Shown: positions 45,811 through 53,791, counted from the stretch's first letter. The stretch: 64,000 bases of DNA from Mycobacterium numidiamassiliense (GCF_900157365.1 NZ_FUEZ01000004.1:979066-1043065), one strand, 5' to 3'. Notes: generated by a model from the sequence alone, not told the origin. Translations and numbers: made by a program.

Positions 45811-46413
45811 ATGGCCACCTATGTCGCCTCGGCGGGTGAATTCACCCGCGACACGAAGTACATCAGCACTCGCATCACCGCCGACGGTCGCGACGGCTAT
45901 CCGGTAGAGCCGGGCCGCTATCGGCTCGTCGTCGCCCGCGCCTGCCCGTGGGCCAACCGCGCGATCATCGTGCGCCGGCTGCTGGGGCTCGAAGACGCTC
46001 TCTCCATTGGGTTTTGCGGCCCCACGCACGACGAGCGCAGCTGGACATTCGACCTGGATCCCGGAGGCGTCGACCCGGTGCTGAAGATTCCGCGGCTGCA
46101 GGACGCGTATTTCAAACGCTTCCCCGACTACCCGAAAGGCATCACCGTACCGGCGATCGTCGACGTTCCTACCGGGGCGGTCGTCACCAACGATTTCGCT
46201 CAGATGACCCTGGATCTGTCCACCCAGTGGTCCGCATATCACCGCGATGGCGCACCGCAGCTGTATCCGGAGCAGCTGCGCGCCGAGATCGACGAGGTGA
46301 ACAAGAGGGTGTACACCGAGATCAACAACGGGGTGTACCCCCACCAAACACATACAACAAGAGCCGCTTGGCGCAAAGGAGAGGTTTGTGAGCCAGCCGC
46401 AGAGGAATCCTGA
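45811..46413 (+). pseudogene. truncated glutathionyl-hydroquinone reductase / GST-family gene
   Basis: The first 176 codons (to 46338) match the intact copy at 47578-48105: about 157 of 176 residues are identical by my count, including the catalytic CPWA (Cys45). Homology then stops abruptly after NNGVY and 24 unrelated residues follow to the stop. The C-terminal helical domain is missing, so the product is probably inactive. The DUF4145 gene starts inside its end. It is oriented opposite to the intact copy. Confidence 0.85.
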
Positions 46414-47092
46414 CACACTTCCGACCAGCGGCGACCCAAGCGGTCCGTGTCTGCGGTGTGGCCGGACCTCGAACTTCAACGTGGTGAACAGCTGGGCCAT
46501 GCTTACGTTGACGAACGTGTCACCGTCGCGCCCGGTAAGCAGACCCGCCGAGCTGGTCACGGTGTTGCAGTGCCAAGGCTGTACCCGTCAGTCGGTTGTC
46601 GTCGAAGCTGAAATAGGCGATCAATACGGCCTGAAAGCGGTGATGTGGTGGCCGAGCGACGACATCGCCGACGTGCAGTCCTTCGCCGCCACCGTTCCCT
46701 CGGACGTTTTGGAGGCCTACAGCGAAGGCTCGCGTTGCCTTGCTGTTCAAGCGCCGAACGCCGCCGCCGCCATGTTTCGCACCACGATTGCTCAGATCGT
46801 CCAGGACAAGGGGAGCGATGACGCGAAGGCTAAACCGACCCTCAACGCCGCCATCATTCAGATGGAGCAGGACGGCACCATGTGGTCCGAGTTCGGTGAC
46901 TGGGCGCACCATATCCGACACACCGGCAACGCTGGCGCGCATGGCGAGGCGTTCGATCCGCTCGACATGGAGCAGGCCACAGATTTGCAGACATTCATCC
47001 AGCACATCATCGAGTTCTTGTACGTCCAACCCGCCAGGCGCGCAGCGGCAAGAGCAGCGACGAGAAGGGCAGCGCCGCCGGGGGACGTCTAG
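46388..47092 (+). CDS. DUF4145-domain protein with N-terminal zinc ribbon
   Basis: A 234-residue protein. The N-terminal part has C-x2-C twice (CLRCGR at about residue 21 and CQGC at about 64), likely one zinc site. The DUF4145 helical domain follows, with SRCLAVQAPNAAAAMFRTTI and the conserved HIRHTGNAGAHGE. DUF4145 occurs alone and fused to restriction or phage-defence proteins, but its biochemical role is unknown. AAAGGAGAGG precedes the GTG start. It overlaps the convergent reductase stop by 4 bases. Confidence 0.85.
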   Translation: MSQPQRNPDTLPTSGDPSGPCLRCGRTSNFNVVNSWAMLTLTNVSPSRPVSRPAELVTVLQCQGCTRQSVVVEAEIGDQYGLKAVMWWPSDDIADVQSFAATVPSDVLEAYSEGSRCLAVQAPNAAAAMFRTTIAQIVQDKGSDDAKAKPTLNAAIIQMEQDGTMWSEFGDWAHHIRHTGNAGAHGEAFDPLDMEQATDLQTFIQHIIEFLYVQPARRAAARAATRRAAPPGDV

Positions 47093-48105
47093 CGCACCCC
47101 GACGGGTCCGTGACCGGCCGGCACGCGTTCGACGTCGAGCGTCGGCCCGGGCGGTGTGCCATTGCCAAAAGGTTTGCCGTCCAATGCTTCCCGGCCGTGC
47201 GGCGTTAGCCAGTCGGCCAGGTCCGGCCCCTTCGGGACGATCCCGGTCGGATTGATGTCGGCGTGCACGATGTAGTAGTGCTGCTTGATCTGGACGAAGT
47301 CGACGGTATCGCCAAAACCCGGCGTCTGGAACAGGTCTCGCGCGTAGGCCCATAACACCGGCATCTCGGAGAGTTTGCTCCGATTGCATTTGAAGTGCCC
47401 GTGATAGACGGGGTCGAATCGGGCGAACGTGGTGAACAACCGGACATCGGCTTCGGTGATCGTCTCCCCAACGAGGTAGCGCTGCTTTTCCAGTCGTTCG
47501 CTCACCCAATCCAGTGCAGTGAACAACCGGTCGTAGGCGGCGTCGTACGCCCCTTGCGAGCCAGCGAAGCCGCTCCGATAGACGCCGTTGTTGATCTCTG
47601 AATAGACCCGTTTGTTGACGTCGTCGATCTCGTCGCGCAGCGAGTCGGGGTAAAGCTGCGGTGCGCCGTCGCGGTGGTGGGGTGTCCACTCGGTGGACAG
47701 GTCCAGCGTCATCTGGGCGAAGTCGTTGGTCACGACAGCTCCGGTCGGGACGTCGACGATCGCGGGGACAGTGATGCCCTTGGGATAGTCGGGGAACCGT
47801 TTGAAGTACGCATCCTGCAGGCGAGGAATCTGCAGCACCGGATCGACGCCGCCGGTGTCGAGGTCGAATGTCCAACTCCGCTCGTCGTGCGTCGGCCCGC
47901 AAAAACCAATGGAGAGAGCACTTTCCAAGCCAAGTAATCGACGGACGATGATCGCGCGGTTGGCCCACGGACAGGCCCGCGCAACGATCAGGCGGTATCG
48001 ATCCGGCTGCACCGGATAGCCGTCGCGCCCGTCGGCGGTGATCCGGGTTTCTATGTATTTGGTGTCGCGGGTGAACTCGCCGGCCTCGGCGATGTAGGAA
48101 GCCAT
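47089..48105 (-). CDS. glutathionyl-hydroquinone reductase-like (GST omega/xi, ECM4/YqjG family)
   Basis: A 338-residue protein: an N-terminal thioredoxin-fold domain with the xi-class CPWA motif (catalytic Cys45) and RSWTFDL, then a helical C-terminal domain with TALDWVSERLEKQRYLVG and ITEADVRLFTTFARFDPVYHGHFKCN (shown here as one family signature in two parts). It reduces S-glutathionyl or other thiol-hydroquinone adducts; in a mycobacterium the thiol would be mycothiol or another, which is not settled by sequence. ATG at 48105; longer starts lack support. Confidence 0.88.
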   Translation of the reverse strand: MASYIAEAGEFTRDTKYIETRITADGRDGYPVQPDRYRLIVARACPWANRAIIVRRLLGLESALSIGFCGPTHDERSWTFDLDTGGVDPVLQIPRLQDAYFKRFPDYPKGITVPAIVDVPTGAVVTNDFAQMTLDLSTEWTPHHRDGAPQLYPDSLRDEIDDVNKRVYSEINNGVYRSGFAGSQGAYDAAYDRLFTALDWVSERLEKQRYLVGETITEADVRLFTTFARFDPVYHGHFKCNRSKLSEMPVLWAYARDLFQTPGFGDTVDFVQIKQHYYIVHADINPTGIVPKGPDLADWLTPHGREALDGKPFGNGTPPGPTLDVERVPAGHGPVGVR

Positions 48106-48557
48106 AGCTTTCAGGGTGCCCGACCCCCGGCCTCGGCGATAGACCCGCGTGGAAGAGACCGGCAAAATGCCAGAACAGCACCCAGTGATCCACTGCCGAC
48201 TACATCATTTGCTGGGCACGGGACTCTCGCCGGAGATGTCAGCGCCGGTCGCCGGGCATCAAACTATCCGACGGCGGCTTTTCTTCCTTCGCTTCAGTGC
48301 CCAGACAACGACGGTGGCGTGTACACCCGCCAACCATAATTACTTTTATGCTTGCTGATAAGCAACCAATTGTTTTGCGCCACAACGCAGGTGGCTGGTA
48401 AACACGTAACCCTAAATAGTCGCAAAATCCGCGAGCTGGGGGTAACCTGGCCGTTGGTTGCGCAAAATGCGCGACTCTCCTTTCGGGTGGCGACGCCCGG
48501 CGGCAACAAGGCAGCAGGAGGCCTTGTTCTGCCGTGCCCGAAGGAGGGTCGATTAGG
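48106..48557. other. AT-rich control region ahead of the excisionase-like gene
   Basis: About 450 bases without a gene. The stretch 48310-48480 is unusually AT-rich for the window and carries the iterated GCGCAAAA motifs described separately, and a TTGCT/AGCAA hairpin at 48352-48365. It is probably the boundary between chromosome and mobile DNA and the promoter of the genes that follow. Confidence 0.5.
48373..48474. promoter_or_regulatory. iterated GCGCAAAA motifs, candidate Xis or replication-initiator sites
   Basis: CGCAAAATCCGCGA (48421-48434) and CGCAAAATGCGCGA (48461-48474) are direct repeats differing at one base, exactly 40 bp apart (about four helical turns). An inverted core TTTTGCGC lies at 48373-48380. 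They are 85 to 185 bases upstream of an excisionase-like gene. Repeats are visible; the binding role is inferred. Confidence 0.5.
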
Positions 48558-48866
48558 TTGGACGGTTTCCAAGCTCCCGCATATCTTTTCGTCGCTGAAG
48601 CCGCTAAGTACCTACGAATTAATCCGTCGTCTGTTTACGACATGCTCTGGTCAGGCCGACTACCCGGTTACAAAGTGGGCGGTAAATGGCGGATCGCCCA
48701 GGCCGATCTCGATGCGCTTCTGGCTGGCCAGCTGAGGACCGAGACCGAGGAAGAGCGAGTTCAACGCTGGATCGCCACCGCCCCGGCGCTGAGCGACAAG
48801 CAGAAGGACGTCATCGCAACAGCATTCGCCGGATCGTTCACCCCCATCAAAACGGCCAGCGCATGA
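48558..48866 (+). CDS. excisionase/MerR-type helix-turn-helix DNA-binding protein
   Basis: A 102-residue protein with an HTH_17 excisionase-family domain: FVAEAAKYLRINPSSVYDM, then GRLPGYKVGGKWRIAQADL. A helical C-terminal part follows. I chose the TTG at 48558 because AAGGAGG lies 10 bases upstream; a GTG at 48534 would place that Shine-Dalgarno inside the gene. Such proteins act as Xis or as copy and transfer regulators in mobile elements. No intact integrase is in the window. Confidence 0.75.
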   Translation: MDGFQAPAYLFVAEAAKYLRINPSSVYDMLWSGRLPGYKVGGKWRIAQADLDALLAGQLRTETEEERVQRWIATAPALSDKQKDVIATAFAGSFTPIKTASA

Positions 48867-48986
48867 CCCCTGAAATGGCGAGCACCGCCGAGTGTGGATC
48901 TCGGCGGTGCTCTGTACGAAATGCGAACCTGCGCAAGACCGATCATACCCGGCCATGGGCGCACCCAGTGAAAGGAAATGCGTCCC

Positions 48987-49475
48987 ATGGCCGAAGAGTC
49001 AAACCCCTTCCTCCGCTTGTGGCGGAAGATTTGGAACGACCAGGACTTCATCGCATTGGACCCTGACAGCAAACTCGCTTACATACTGCTCCTCGGCCAG
49101 CCAGACATCACCGTCAGCGGTGTGATGACGCTCGCCGTGGGCCGCTGGTCCACACGCGCGGGTATGGTCAAAGACCGCATGTGGGCGGCGCTACGCAACC
49201 TGGACGCCGCGAAGTTCATCGTCCTCGACGAGGACACCGAAGAGCTCCTGATCAGGACCAGGCTACGCAATGACATCTTTGTCGGCGCCTCGTGGCAGAC
49301 CCAGAAGGGTGCCCTCAACTTCGCCTTGAAAGCCATCTCTCCCCGCATCCGTGAGGTGTTGGCCGAGGAGATCGACAGGTGTCGACCGTTGATGAACACA
49401 GCCAAGAACATCCCCGAGCACGCCGACGTGATCGTCAAACAGCTAATGAATGGCGAGGCAGGCCTCGATGCATAG
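48987..49475 (+). CDS. phage/plasmid replication-initiator-like winged-helix protein
   Basis: A 162-residue protein whose N-terminus (FLRLWRKIWNDQDFIALDPDSKLAYILLLGQ, given here as one pattern: FLRLWRKIWNDQDF then LDPDSKLAYILLLG) resembles the N-terminal winged helix of phage replisome organisers and mycobacterial prophage replication proteins. The DnaD-like C-terminal half is short. AAAGGAA is 9 bases before the ATG at 48987. Its position after an Xis-like gene fits a small integrated element. Assignment by pattern only. Confidence 0.5.
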   Translation: MAEESNPFLRLWRKIWNDQDFIALDPDSKLAYILLLGQPDITVSGVMTLAVGRWSTRAGMVKDRMWAALRNLDAAKFIVLDEDTEELLIRTRLRNDIFVGASWQTQKGALNFALKAISPRIREVLAEEIDRCRPLMNTAKNIPEHADVIVKQLMNGEAGLDA

Positions 49476-49503
49476 ATGGATGCCTAGATCGATGTGGGGA
49501 TCG

Positions 49504-49776
49504 ATGAGACTGGAGACTGGAGACTTGAAACTGGAGACATACCTTGCGTTAATTTTTTTGAGGGGTGCAGGGGTACTTTTTTTGCCGTCTTCCATCGGAC
49601 CCCAACAACCTCGATCATCACGCCGCAGACCTAGCCGAACCCACATCCGCTCCGTCGCCTGCCCGTACTGCATAGCAATTCCAGGCGCGCTATGTATCGG
49701 CTCTCGCGGTAAACCCCGCGAGGCCAACCACTTCGAACGCATCTTGGAGTTCGAAGCATGGAGGTGGTCAGAGTGA
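49504..49776 (+). CDS. small zinc-ribbon phage-type protein
   Basis: A 90-residue reading whose C-terminal part is a phage-style zinc motif: ACPYCIAIPGALC followed by GKPREANHFERI. The first 40 residues are encoded by odd sequence with two T7 runs (about 49553-49576), so the true start may be further in or a frameshift may exist. The stop overlaps the next GTG by 4 bases, which supports the frame at the 3' end. Confidence 0.45.
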   Translation: MRLETGDLKLETYLALIFLRGAGVLFLPSSIGPQQPRSSRRRPSRTHIRSVACPYCIAIPGALCIGSRGKPREANHFERILEFEAWRWSE

Positions 49777-49925
49777 CCCCCAGGCCGTCACCCAACCAGG
49801 TTGGGGGTGCCGTCGCAGCCGCTTACCACCTGCTGTCGTGTGGTGTTACGCCGGTCTTCGATGACGAGATGTTGCGGGTTATCAAGCGGCGCGACCCTCG
49901 ACTCGGCGGTACGAGACGTGACTGA
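49773..49925 (+). CDS. 50-residue phage-type small protein
   Basis: A GTG start inside the previous stop (GTGA) with GGAGG 8 bases upstream. The protein is basic at both ends, with an AVAAAYHLLSCGVTPVFDDEML core that could be one helix-loop-helix. No known domain. Overlaps at both ends make it part of a coupled chain of very small genes. Confidence 0.55.
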   Translation: MTPRPSPNQVGGAVAAAYHLLSCGVTPVFDDEMLRVIKRRDPRLGGTRRD

Positions 49926-50076
49926 TCCGCCGAAAAATTACGTACCTCCGACCGTGCGGCCTTGTCTTTGGTGTGGCCAGCCGGTCGTTGCGGGTCAGAC
50001 CGATGAAGTTATGGGCCTGCCAGCACATCTCAGCTACGGCCCACCAACCACAACAGAAGGAGAAAACGATGACTGA
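49918..50076 (+). CDS. 52-residue small protein with CxxC
   Basis: A GTG-started reading, MTDPPKNYVPPTVRPCLWCGQ, with one C-x2-C and a His/Pro-rich tail. It overlaps the preceding gene by 8 bases and the next by 8. A single CxxC suggests a metal site completed by dimerisation or by other residues. No family recognised. Confidence 0.5.
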   Translation: MTDPPKNYVPPTVRPCLWCGQPVVAGQTDEVMGLPAHLSYGPPTTTEGENDD

Positions 50077-50359
50077 CCTACCCAAGCGCGCGGCAGACCT
50101 CGTGCGACGGCCCGAACCACAAGGCCGCGCCGGAGATGTGGAACTGACAGAAACACGGCTGGACGAGATTTACAACCACCTCGCCTCGATAGAAGACGAA
50201 CTGGCCGGCATCAGACCCATCGTCGACACCTTGGGGTTTTCCGACCGGGCCGCTGCCGCAGGGGACGGTCTGGCCTTCGCCGTTAATCAAGCCGCTGAGC
50301 TGGGTTGCGCAGTGGATGGGCTGGCCTTCGCGATCAAACGATTGAAGGCCTCCGAGTAA
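50069..50359 (+). CDS. 96-residue helical protein of the small-gene chain
   Basis: Starts at ATG 50069 with AGAAGGAG upstream. It contains a coiled-coil-like stretch (LDEIYNHLASIEDELAGIRPI) and two near-repeats, GDGLAFAVNQAAELG and VDGLAFAIKRLK. Unknown function. Same strand and spacing as its neighbours. Confidence 0.6.
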   Translation: MTDLPKRAADLVRRPEPQGRAGDVELTETRLDEIYNHLASIEDELAGIRPIVDTLGFSDRAAAAGDGLAFAVNQAAELGCAVDGLAFAIKRLKASE

Positions 50360-50407
50360 TGACGCGGTGACGCGCGTCTAGATCACTGAGAGATAAGGAA
50401 TGATCCA

Positions 50408-51055
50408 ATGAACGAAATTACCACTGAAAGCAGGCCTTTCGTCGCGCCTCTGGTCGACAAAGCCGCGCAGTTCATCGAGTCACAGGGCTGGGTCACCGTC
50501 AGTGAACTCGCTGAGTTTCTGGACGCCGCCGGTGTCAACGTCCACGGGGACGTGGAACTCACCGGGCGAGACTTGGCTTGCACATCACGGCGGGACAGGT
50601 TTCTGCCGCTGGATGTAATCGCTTCCGGCAGCCTGCAATTCGTGCGAATAGTCGCGGCCCTGCTAATCAACCGGGCGGTGGATCTAGATGCGGCCAACAC
50701 AGCACTGGTCAAACTCACATCGGCTGGCTGCGACGCGGCACGGACGAAAGTGAAGAGCCCCACGGGTGGCCACTATCACGTCCTCACCGTTCGCGATCCG
50801 GGCGGATCGCAGCAGGTCGCCGAATGCTGGGAGGGTCATGACTCGCTCAGCACCATTGAACAGTATCTGGACGAGATCGTTCTGCGTGACGCTGTGGATG
50901 AGGGTTGGGATGCGTTCTACATCGTGGGTTGTGGTCTGGACCGCCGCCGGTGCGACGAGATAAGCGCCCTGTCGGTAGAAGAGTGGGGCGCACCGTACTG
51001 GCAGGCACCGATCCCAAGAGAGATAGGCCATTCCATGCGGGTTTCGAGTATGTGA
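50408..51055 (+). CDS. 215-residue accessory protein of unknown function
   Basis: Starts at ATG 50408 with AAGGAA upstream. Alpha/beta composition, with no motif I recognise. The first 60 residues look like a helical DNA- or protein-binding domain (SELAEFLDAAGVNVHGDVEL). Good codon bias supports expression. Part of the phage-like run. Confidence 0.55.
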   Translation: MNEITTESRPFVAPLVDKAAQFIESQGWVTVSELAEFLDAAGVNVHGDVELTGRDLACTSRRDRFLPLDVIASGSLQFVRIVAALLINRAVDLDAANTALVKLTSAGCDAARTKVKSPTGGHYHVLTVRDPGGSQQVAECWEGHDSLSTIEQYLDEIVLRDAVDEGWDAFYIVGCGLDRRRCDEISALSVEEWGAPYWQAPIPREIGHSMRVSSM

Positions 51056-51084
51056 CGAATCGCAATCGAGAAGGAGCAACAGCA

Positions 51085-51525
51085 GTGACACAGTTCGTGA
51101 TTCGGCTCGAAGACGGAGCGCTAGCCGACATCGACGCCGAGGGGTTCGAGATCACAGATGGCGCGCTGGTCATGATGGCCAGCTATGGACCGATCGTCGC
51201 ATTCCCGCGGGAGGGATGGAAATTCATCCAACGGAGTGACACACATGTGACGTTCACAGCGCCGCCTCCGCCTCCGCCATCGCCGGCGCCCCGGGAACCC
51301 CGGGTCTGTCTCCAGCCTGTGCAACCAGATTGGCGGTCGCCGCGAGCGCGCGATGGCGCGAGACACGTCCCCAGAAGGCAAGTCAAGCAACCGAAATCCG
51401 TACGACGATCCAGCATCGCCGTAGGCCGAAGGTCCCCGCCACCTGGGCATACCGACGTTTTACGACACGATCTCGACGATGCACAGGCAGGAGATGGGTC
51501 ATGGACCACGTTGTGGTTGGAATGA
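51085..51525 (+). CDS. accessory protein with Pro-rich middle, uncertain 3' half
   Basis: The GTG at 51085 with AAGGAG upstream gives 146 residues. The first 60 form a compact beta-rich part (IRLEDGALADIDAEGFEI) followed by an APPPPPPSPAP linker. The following 70 residues are basic and low-quality, and codon bias drops, so a frameshift or an earlier end is possible. It overlaps the next start. Confidence 0.4.
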   Translation: MTQFVIRLEDGALADIDAEGFEITDGALVMMASYGPIVAFPREGWKFIQRSDTHVTFTAPPPPPPSPAPREPRVCLQPVQPDWRSPRARDGARHVPRRQVKQPKSVRRSSIAVGRRSPPPGHTDVLRHDLDDAQAGDGSWTTLWLE

Positions 51526-51725
51526 GATTGGCGCTGGCGTTACTCGAAAATGACTGGCATGCCTTCACCTTGACATTGGATGAGGCCGGCGATTGCTCGG
51601 GTTGCCTGCGTGCCTTGGTCAGGGCTCAGAGCGCAACACTGGCTTTGCTGATGGCGCAGGTCGAGGGCCGCGACAATTCGATCCTCCAGGTGCAGAGCGT
51701 GTTGATCGAGGAGCTTATGCAGTGA
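51501..51725 (+). CDS. 74-residue helical small protein
   Basis: ATG 51501 with GGAG upstream. It is two predicted helices: MRLALALLENDWHAFTLTL and ALVRAQSATLALLMAQVEG, with a CSGC between them. No domain. Its stop overlaps the next GTG (GTGA). Confidence 0.55.
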   Translation: MDHVVVGMRLALALLENDWHAFTLTLDEAGDCSGCLRALVRAQSATLALLMAQVEGRDNSILQVQSVLIEELMQ

Positions 51726-52069
51726 GCCGGAACCGTGGTCTATGGCGCGAGGTCAGTGTGGGGCCGCCGGAGAACCACATACAACATCAACCCCACCCCT
51801 GCATCTCGTGTGATGGCGTTGCAGTTGCAGGCCAACGTGATTCACACGGACGCGCAGTAAAGAACAGGAGCGACACCTTGGAAATCATCACCTTGACCAC
51901 CCGCGATGCCGCCGAACAGCAGATTCGGACAGCGGTGCACCGCACCGCGGCCGGAGCCTACGCGGCGCTGCGTGAAGACTTTGAGGAGATCGGCAAGCGC
52001 ATCCGATGCGCAATTATTGAATTTGCTTGGGGCTCATGGAATTTACGTCAAGTTGCGATGATCAGATAG
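51722..52069 (+). CDS. small accessory protein, start uncertain
   Basis: The GTG at 51722 overlaps the previous stop and gives 115 residues with a CISC motif near residue 28. A TTG at 51878 has an excellent Shine-Dalgarno (AGGAG, 8 bases) and would give a 63-residue helical protein (MEIITLTTRDAAEQQIRTAV). A competing frame, 51735-51860, has higher GC3 and ends at TAA 51858-51860. Which frame is translated between 51725 and 51860 cannot be settled by eye. Confidence 0.35.
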   Translation: MSRNRGLWREVSVGPPENHIQHQPHPCISCDGVAVAGQRDSHGRAVKNRSDTLEIITLTTRDAAEQQIRTAVHRTAAGAYAALREDFEEIGKRIRCAIIEFAWGSWNLRQVAMIR

Positions 52070-52093
52070 AGGTTTGAGAAAGGAGCTGAGATA

Positions 52094-52180
52094 GTGTTCA
52101 AGCGAGAAGAACTGCAACACTCTGGCCCAGTAGCGCGGCGTAAACGGTTGATAGCACTAGAATTTAAGGCATGCCAGTAA
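52094..52180 (+). CDS. 28-residue micro-ORF
   Basis: The GTG at 52094 has AAGGAG 8 bases upstream and reads MFKREELQHSGPVARRKR and on to TAA 52178-52180. The frame overlaps the next start by 10 bases. The basic, helix-prone peptide has no known family. Reported because of the strong Shine-Dalgarno and coupling. Confidence 0.35.
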   Translation: MFKREELQHSGPVARRKRLIALEFKACQ

Positions 52181-52371
52181 ATCGATGCCAGCAGTGCGGC
52201 GAGCTGTTCTCGACCGAGCGATTCGAAGTTCCCTACTGCTCAAGGGATTGCTTTGAACTCATGAAAGAGAAGCGCCGACCTCCAAAAGTCGTTCGTACAC
52301 AGACCCTGGCCATTTCGGAGGGCTGGCAGTTAGTAGCCGAAGAGGAGTATCGAAGGCTTAATGGTAAGTAA
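52171..52371 (+). CDS. 66-residue zinc-finger-like protein
   Basis: ATG 52171. The N-terminus has C-x2-C (RCQQCGELFS) and a second C-x3-C (YCSRDCFE), giving a CXXC-type zinc knuckle as seen in many phage and recombinase-directed small proteins. The rest is basic, then acidic (EEEYRRLNGK). Weak Shine-Dalgarno; the 10-base overlap with the upstream micro-ORF could couple it. Confidence 0.55.
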   Translation: MPVNRCQQCGELFSTERFEVPYCSRDCFELMKEKRRPPKVVRTQTLAISEGWQLVAEEEYRRLNGK

Positions 52372-52411
52372 AGGTCCCACAACGGATATAGGGAACCGAG
52401 AACACCGATGA

Positions 52412-53063
52412 TCATCCGACCCGCACGGTGTCCAGGAACGCCTTCGTCACGGCCGCCGCTTCGAGGATTGTGTTCTGCTGATCGCGTGTCTGCGAGACGG
52501 TGGAGACACACGTATGATCGATCCCGGCCACAGTATTGAGCTTCAAAGAGCTCGCGGCACCGCGAGCAGCTACGCGAACTGATCTTGGCCGCCATCGCCC
52601 CCATCGTGGGATTGCAGCAGGCCATCTTGGCCCAGGCATGCGAGAACTATTATGAGTGGCTGCGTTTCACGACGCGATCTGGGGAGGGCCTGACGTCTCG
52701 GCGGGCCGCAGCCTTGCGCATCCTCTCGGCCTTCGCGAGCTTCTTGGTCCGGTGACTGTTTATCCGCATCGCAGCGAAATGTTGCTTCTTCGCGGTAGCG
52801 ATCTGGCTCCGGTGGTCTTTGGTCAGGGCGTCGGGATCGAACCCGACCTTCAGGACCCAATAGTTGTCGGAGGCCGGAGACTTGTCTCGGACCTCGGCCA
52901 TCCGCTGGTGTCGCTGTCCGCGCGCATCCATGTTAGCCCACCCAGTCAGGCCGCCAAGGCGCCCGGTCTGCACCCGCTCCGGATTTTTCCGGTCCTGCAC
53001 TTCAACGTCCTCCAGCCGACAGCAGTCACTCACCGACCCGGTTGCGGCGGCGGGTTTCTCCAA
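52412..53063 (-). pseudogene. decayed minus-strand coding remnant
   Basis: Two adjoining open stretches have good GC3 but lie in different frames. One contains NYWVLKVGFDPDALTKDH and KKLAKAERMRKAAARRD (about 52650-52870). The other reads KLNTVAGIDHTCVSTVSQTR to a stop at 52412. I read this as one gene broken by frameshifts. The original function is unknown. Confidence 0.3.
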
Positions 53064-53093
53064 TCGACTTATCGGAGCCTGAATCGCTGGTAG

Positions 53094-53267
53094 ATGCCGG
53101 ACGACTCCGCTGGCTACTATACCAATGCGTCGCCATGGGCGAGTGAACCCAAATCGGTTGTGTCACAGCAAGGTTGCCGGTTCGTACTAACGAATATCGG
53201 GGCCTACACCGCATCACCTGGTGTTATGCCGACCTGGGATTACCGACGGGCCTACACCGATCGCTAG
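53094..53267 (+). CDS. possible 57-residue protein
   Basis: An ATG-started reading MPDDSAGYYTNASPWASEP to a TAG at 53265. It is polar, with one Cys and two AYT repeats. There is no Shine-Dalgarno and modest codon bias. It may be the 3' end of a lost larger gene. Weak call. Confidence 0.2.
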   Translation: MPDDSAGYYTNASPWASEPKSVVSQQGCRFVLTNIGAYTASPGVMPTWDYRRAYTDR

Positions 53268-53386
53268 CGGACTGTTCCTGGTGGTTGAGCCGGTAATAGC
53301 TCGCGCAGCGGATGCCAGATCAACAGCAGTCCCTACAGCCAGCCCTGTAGCGCGAATGCGGCAACGAGCATCTCGGCCGTGGTGAG

Positions 53387-53791
53387 TCACCAGTCGCCGT
53401 ACATCAGCCAGGCAGCATCGCTGCTACGCGCCGTCATCGTCCGGTGAGTGCCGTTGGTCGTAATGCCCAACTGAACCTGAGGCTGGCTGGTGCATCCAAA
53501 CTGCTCACCGGACACCACGTGGATGGCGACGAAGCCAGTCACGAAGTTCCCCTGCGTATTGGAAACACCTCCTGGAGTTTCACCCCACTCCTCGACGCAA
53601 CCGTTAGCAGCTGTCATTCGCTCATGAGCGTCGTCTATTCGGTGAAACTCGGCGGGGATGGTGTAGTTGGGGTTCGCCTGGTTGCCCAGAGCCATCTTGC
53701 CGGTCCAGTCACCAACCCCGGCGTGTGCTGGTGATGCGCAGACAATCCCCGCCGCGAGCACGGCGGCGGGGATCAACGCTGTCTTTCTCAT
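53387..53791 (-). CDS. small secreted protein
   Basis: A 134-residue protein with a clear signal peptide (MRKTALIPAAVLAAGIV to PAHA, about residue 24). The mature part starts GVGDWTGKMALGNQANPNYTI and has two Cys likely to pair. AAAGGAAA lies 6 bases before the ATG. The mature half resembles exported mycobacterial proteins of unknown role, and nothing catalytic is seen. Confidence 0.65.
   Translation of the reverse strand: MRKTALIPAAVLAAGIVCASPAHAGVGDWTGKMALGNQANPNYTIPAEFHRIDDAHERMTAANGCVEEWGETPGGVSNTQGNFVTGFVAIHVVSGEQFGCTSQPQVQLGITTNGTHRTMTARSSDAAWLMYGDW

Larger units (their letters stand above)
45811..48105. repeat. inverted repeat of about 528 bp formed by the two reductase copies
   Basis: Arms at 45811-46338 (plus) and 47578-48105 (minus) encode the same N-terminal domain and flank the DUF4145 gene and the 3' part of the intact reductase. 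No insertion sequence is visible at the junctions. Such arms could allow inversion of the enclosed segment. Confidence 0.75.
52372..53386. other. 1-kb stretch of decayed accessory DNA
   Basis: No intact gene is supported. Coding-like fragments occur on the minus strand (about 52412-53063) and a possible 57-codon reading lies on the plus strand (53094-53267). A 12-base direct repeat, GGGCCTACACCG, occurs at 53200 and 53248. The rest, 53268-53386, holds nothing I recognise. Confidence 0.5.

Noticed and set aside
53200..53259. 12-base direct repeat GGGCCTACACCG as an attachment site
   Set aside because: Copies are only 48 bp apart and lie within one possible reading frame (GAYT/RAYT), so coding repetition explains them better.
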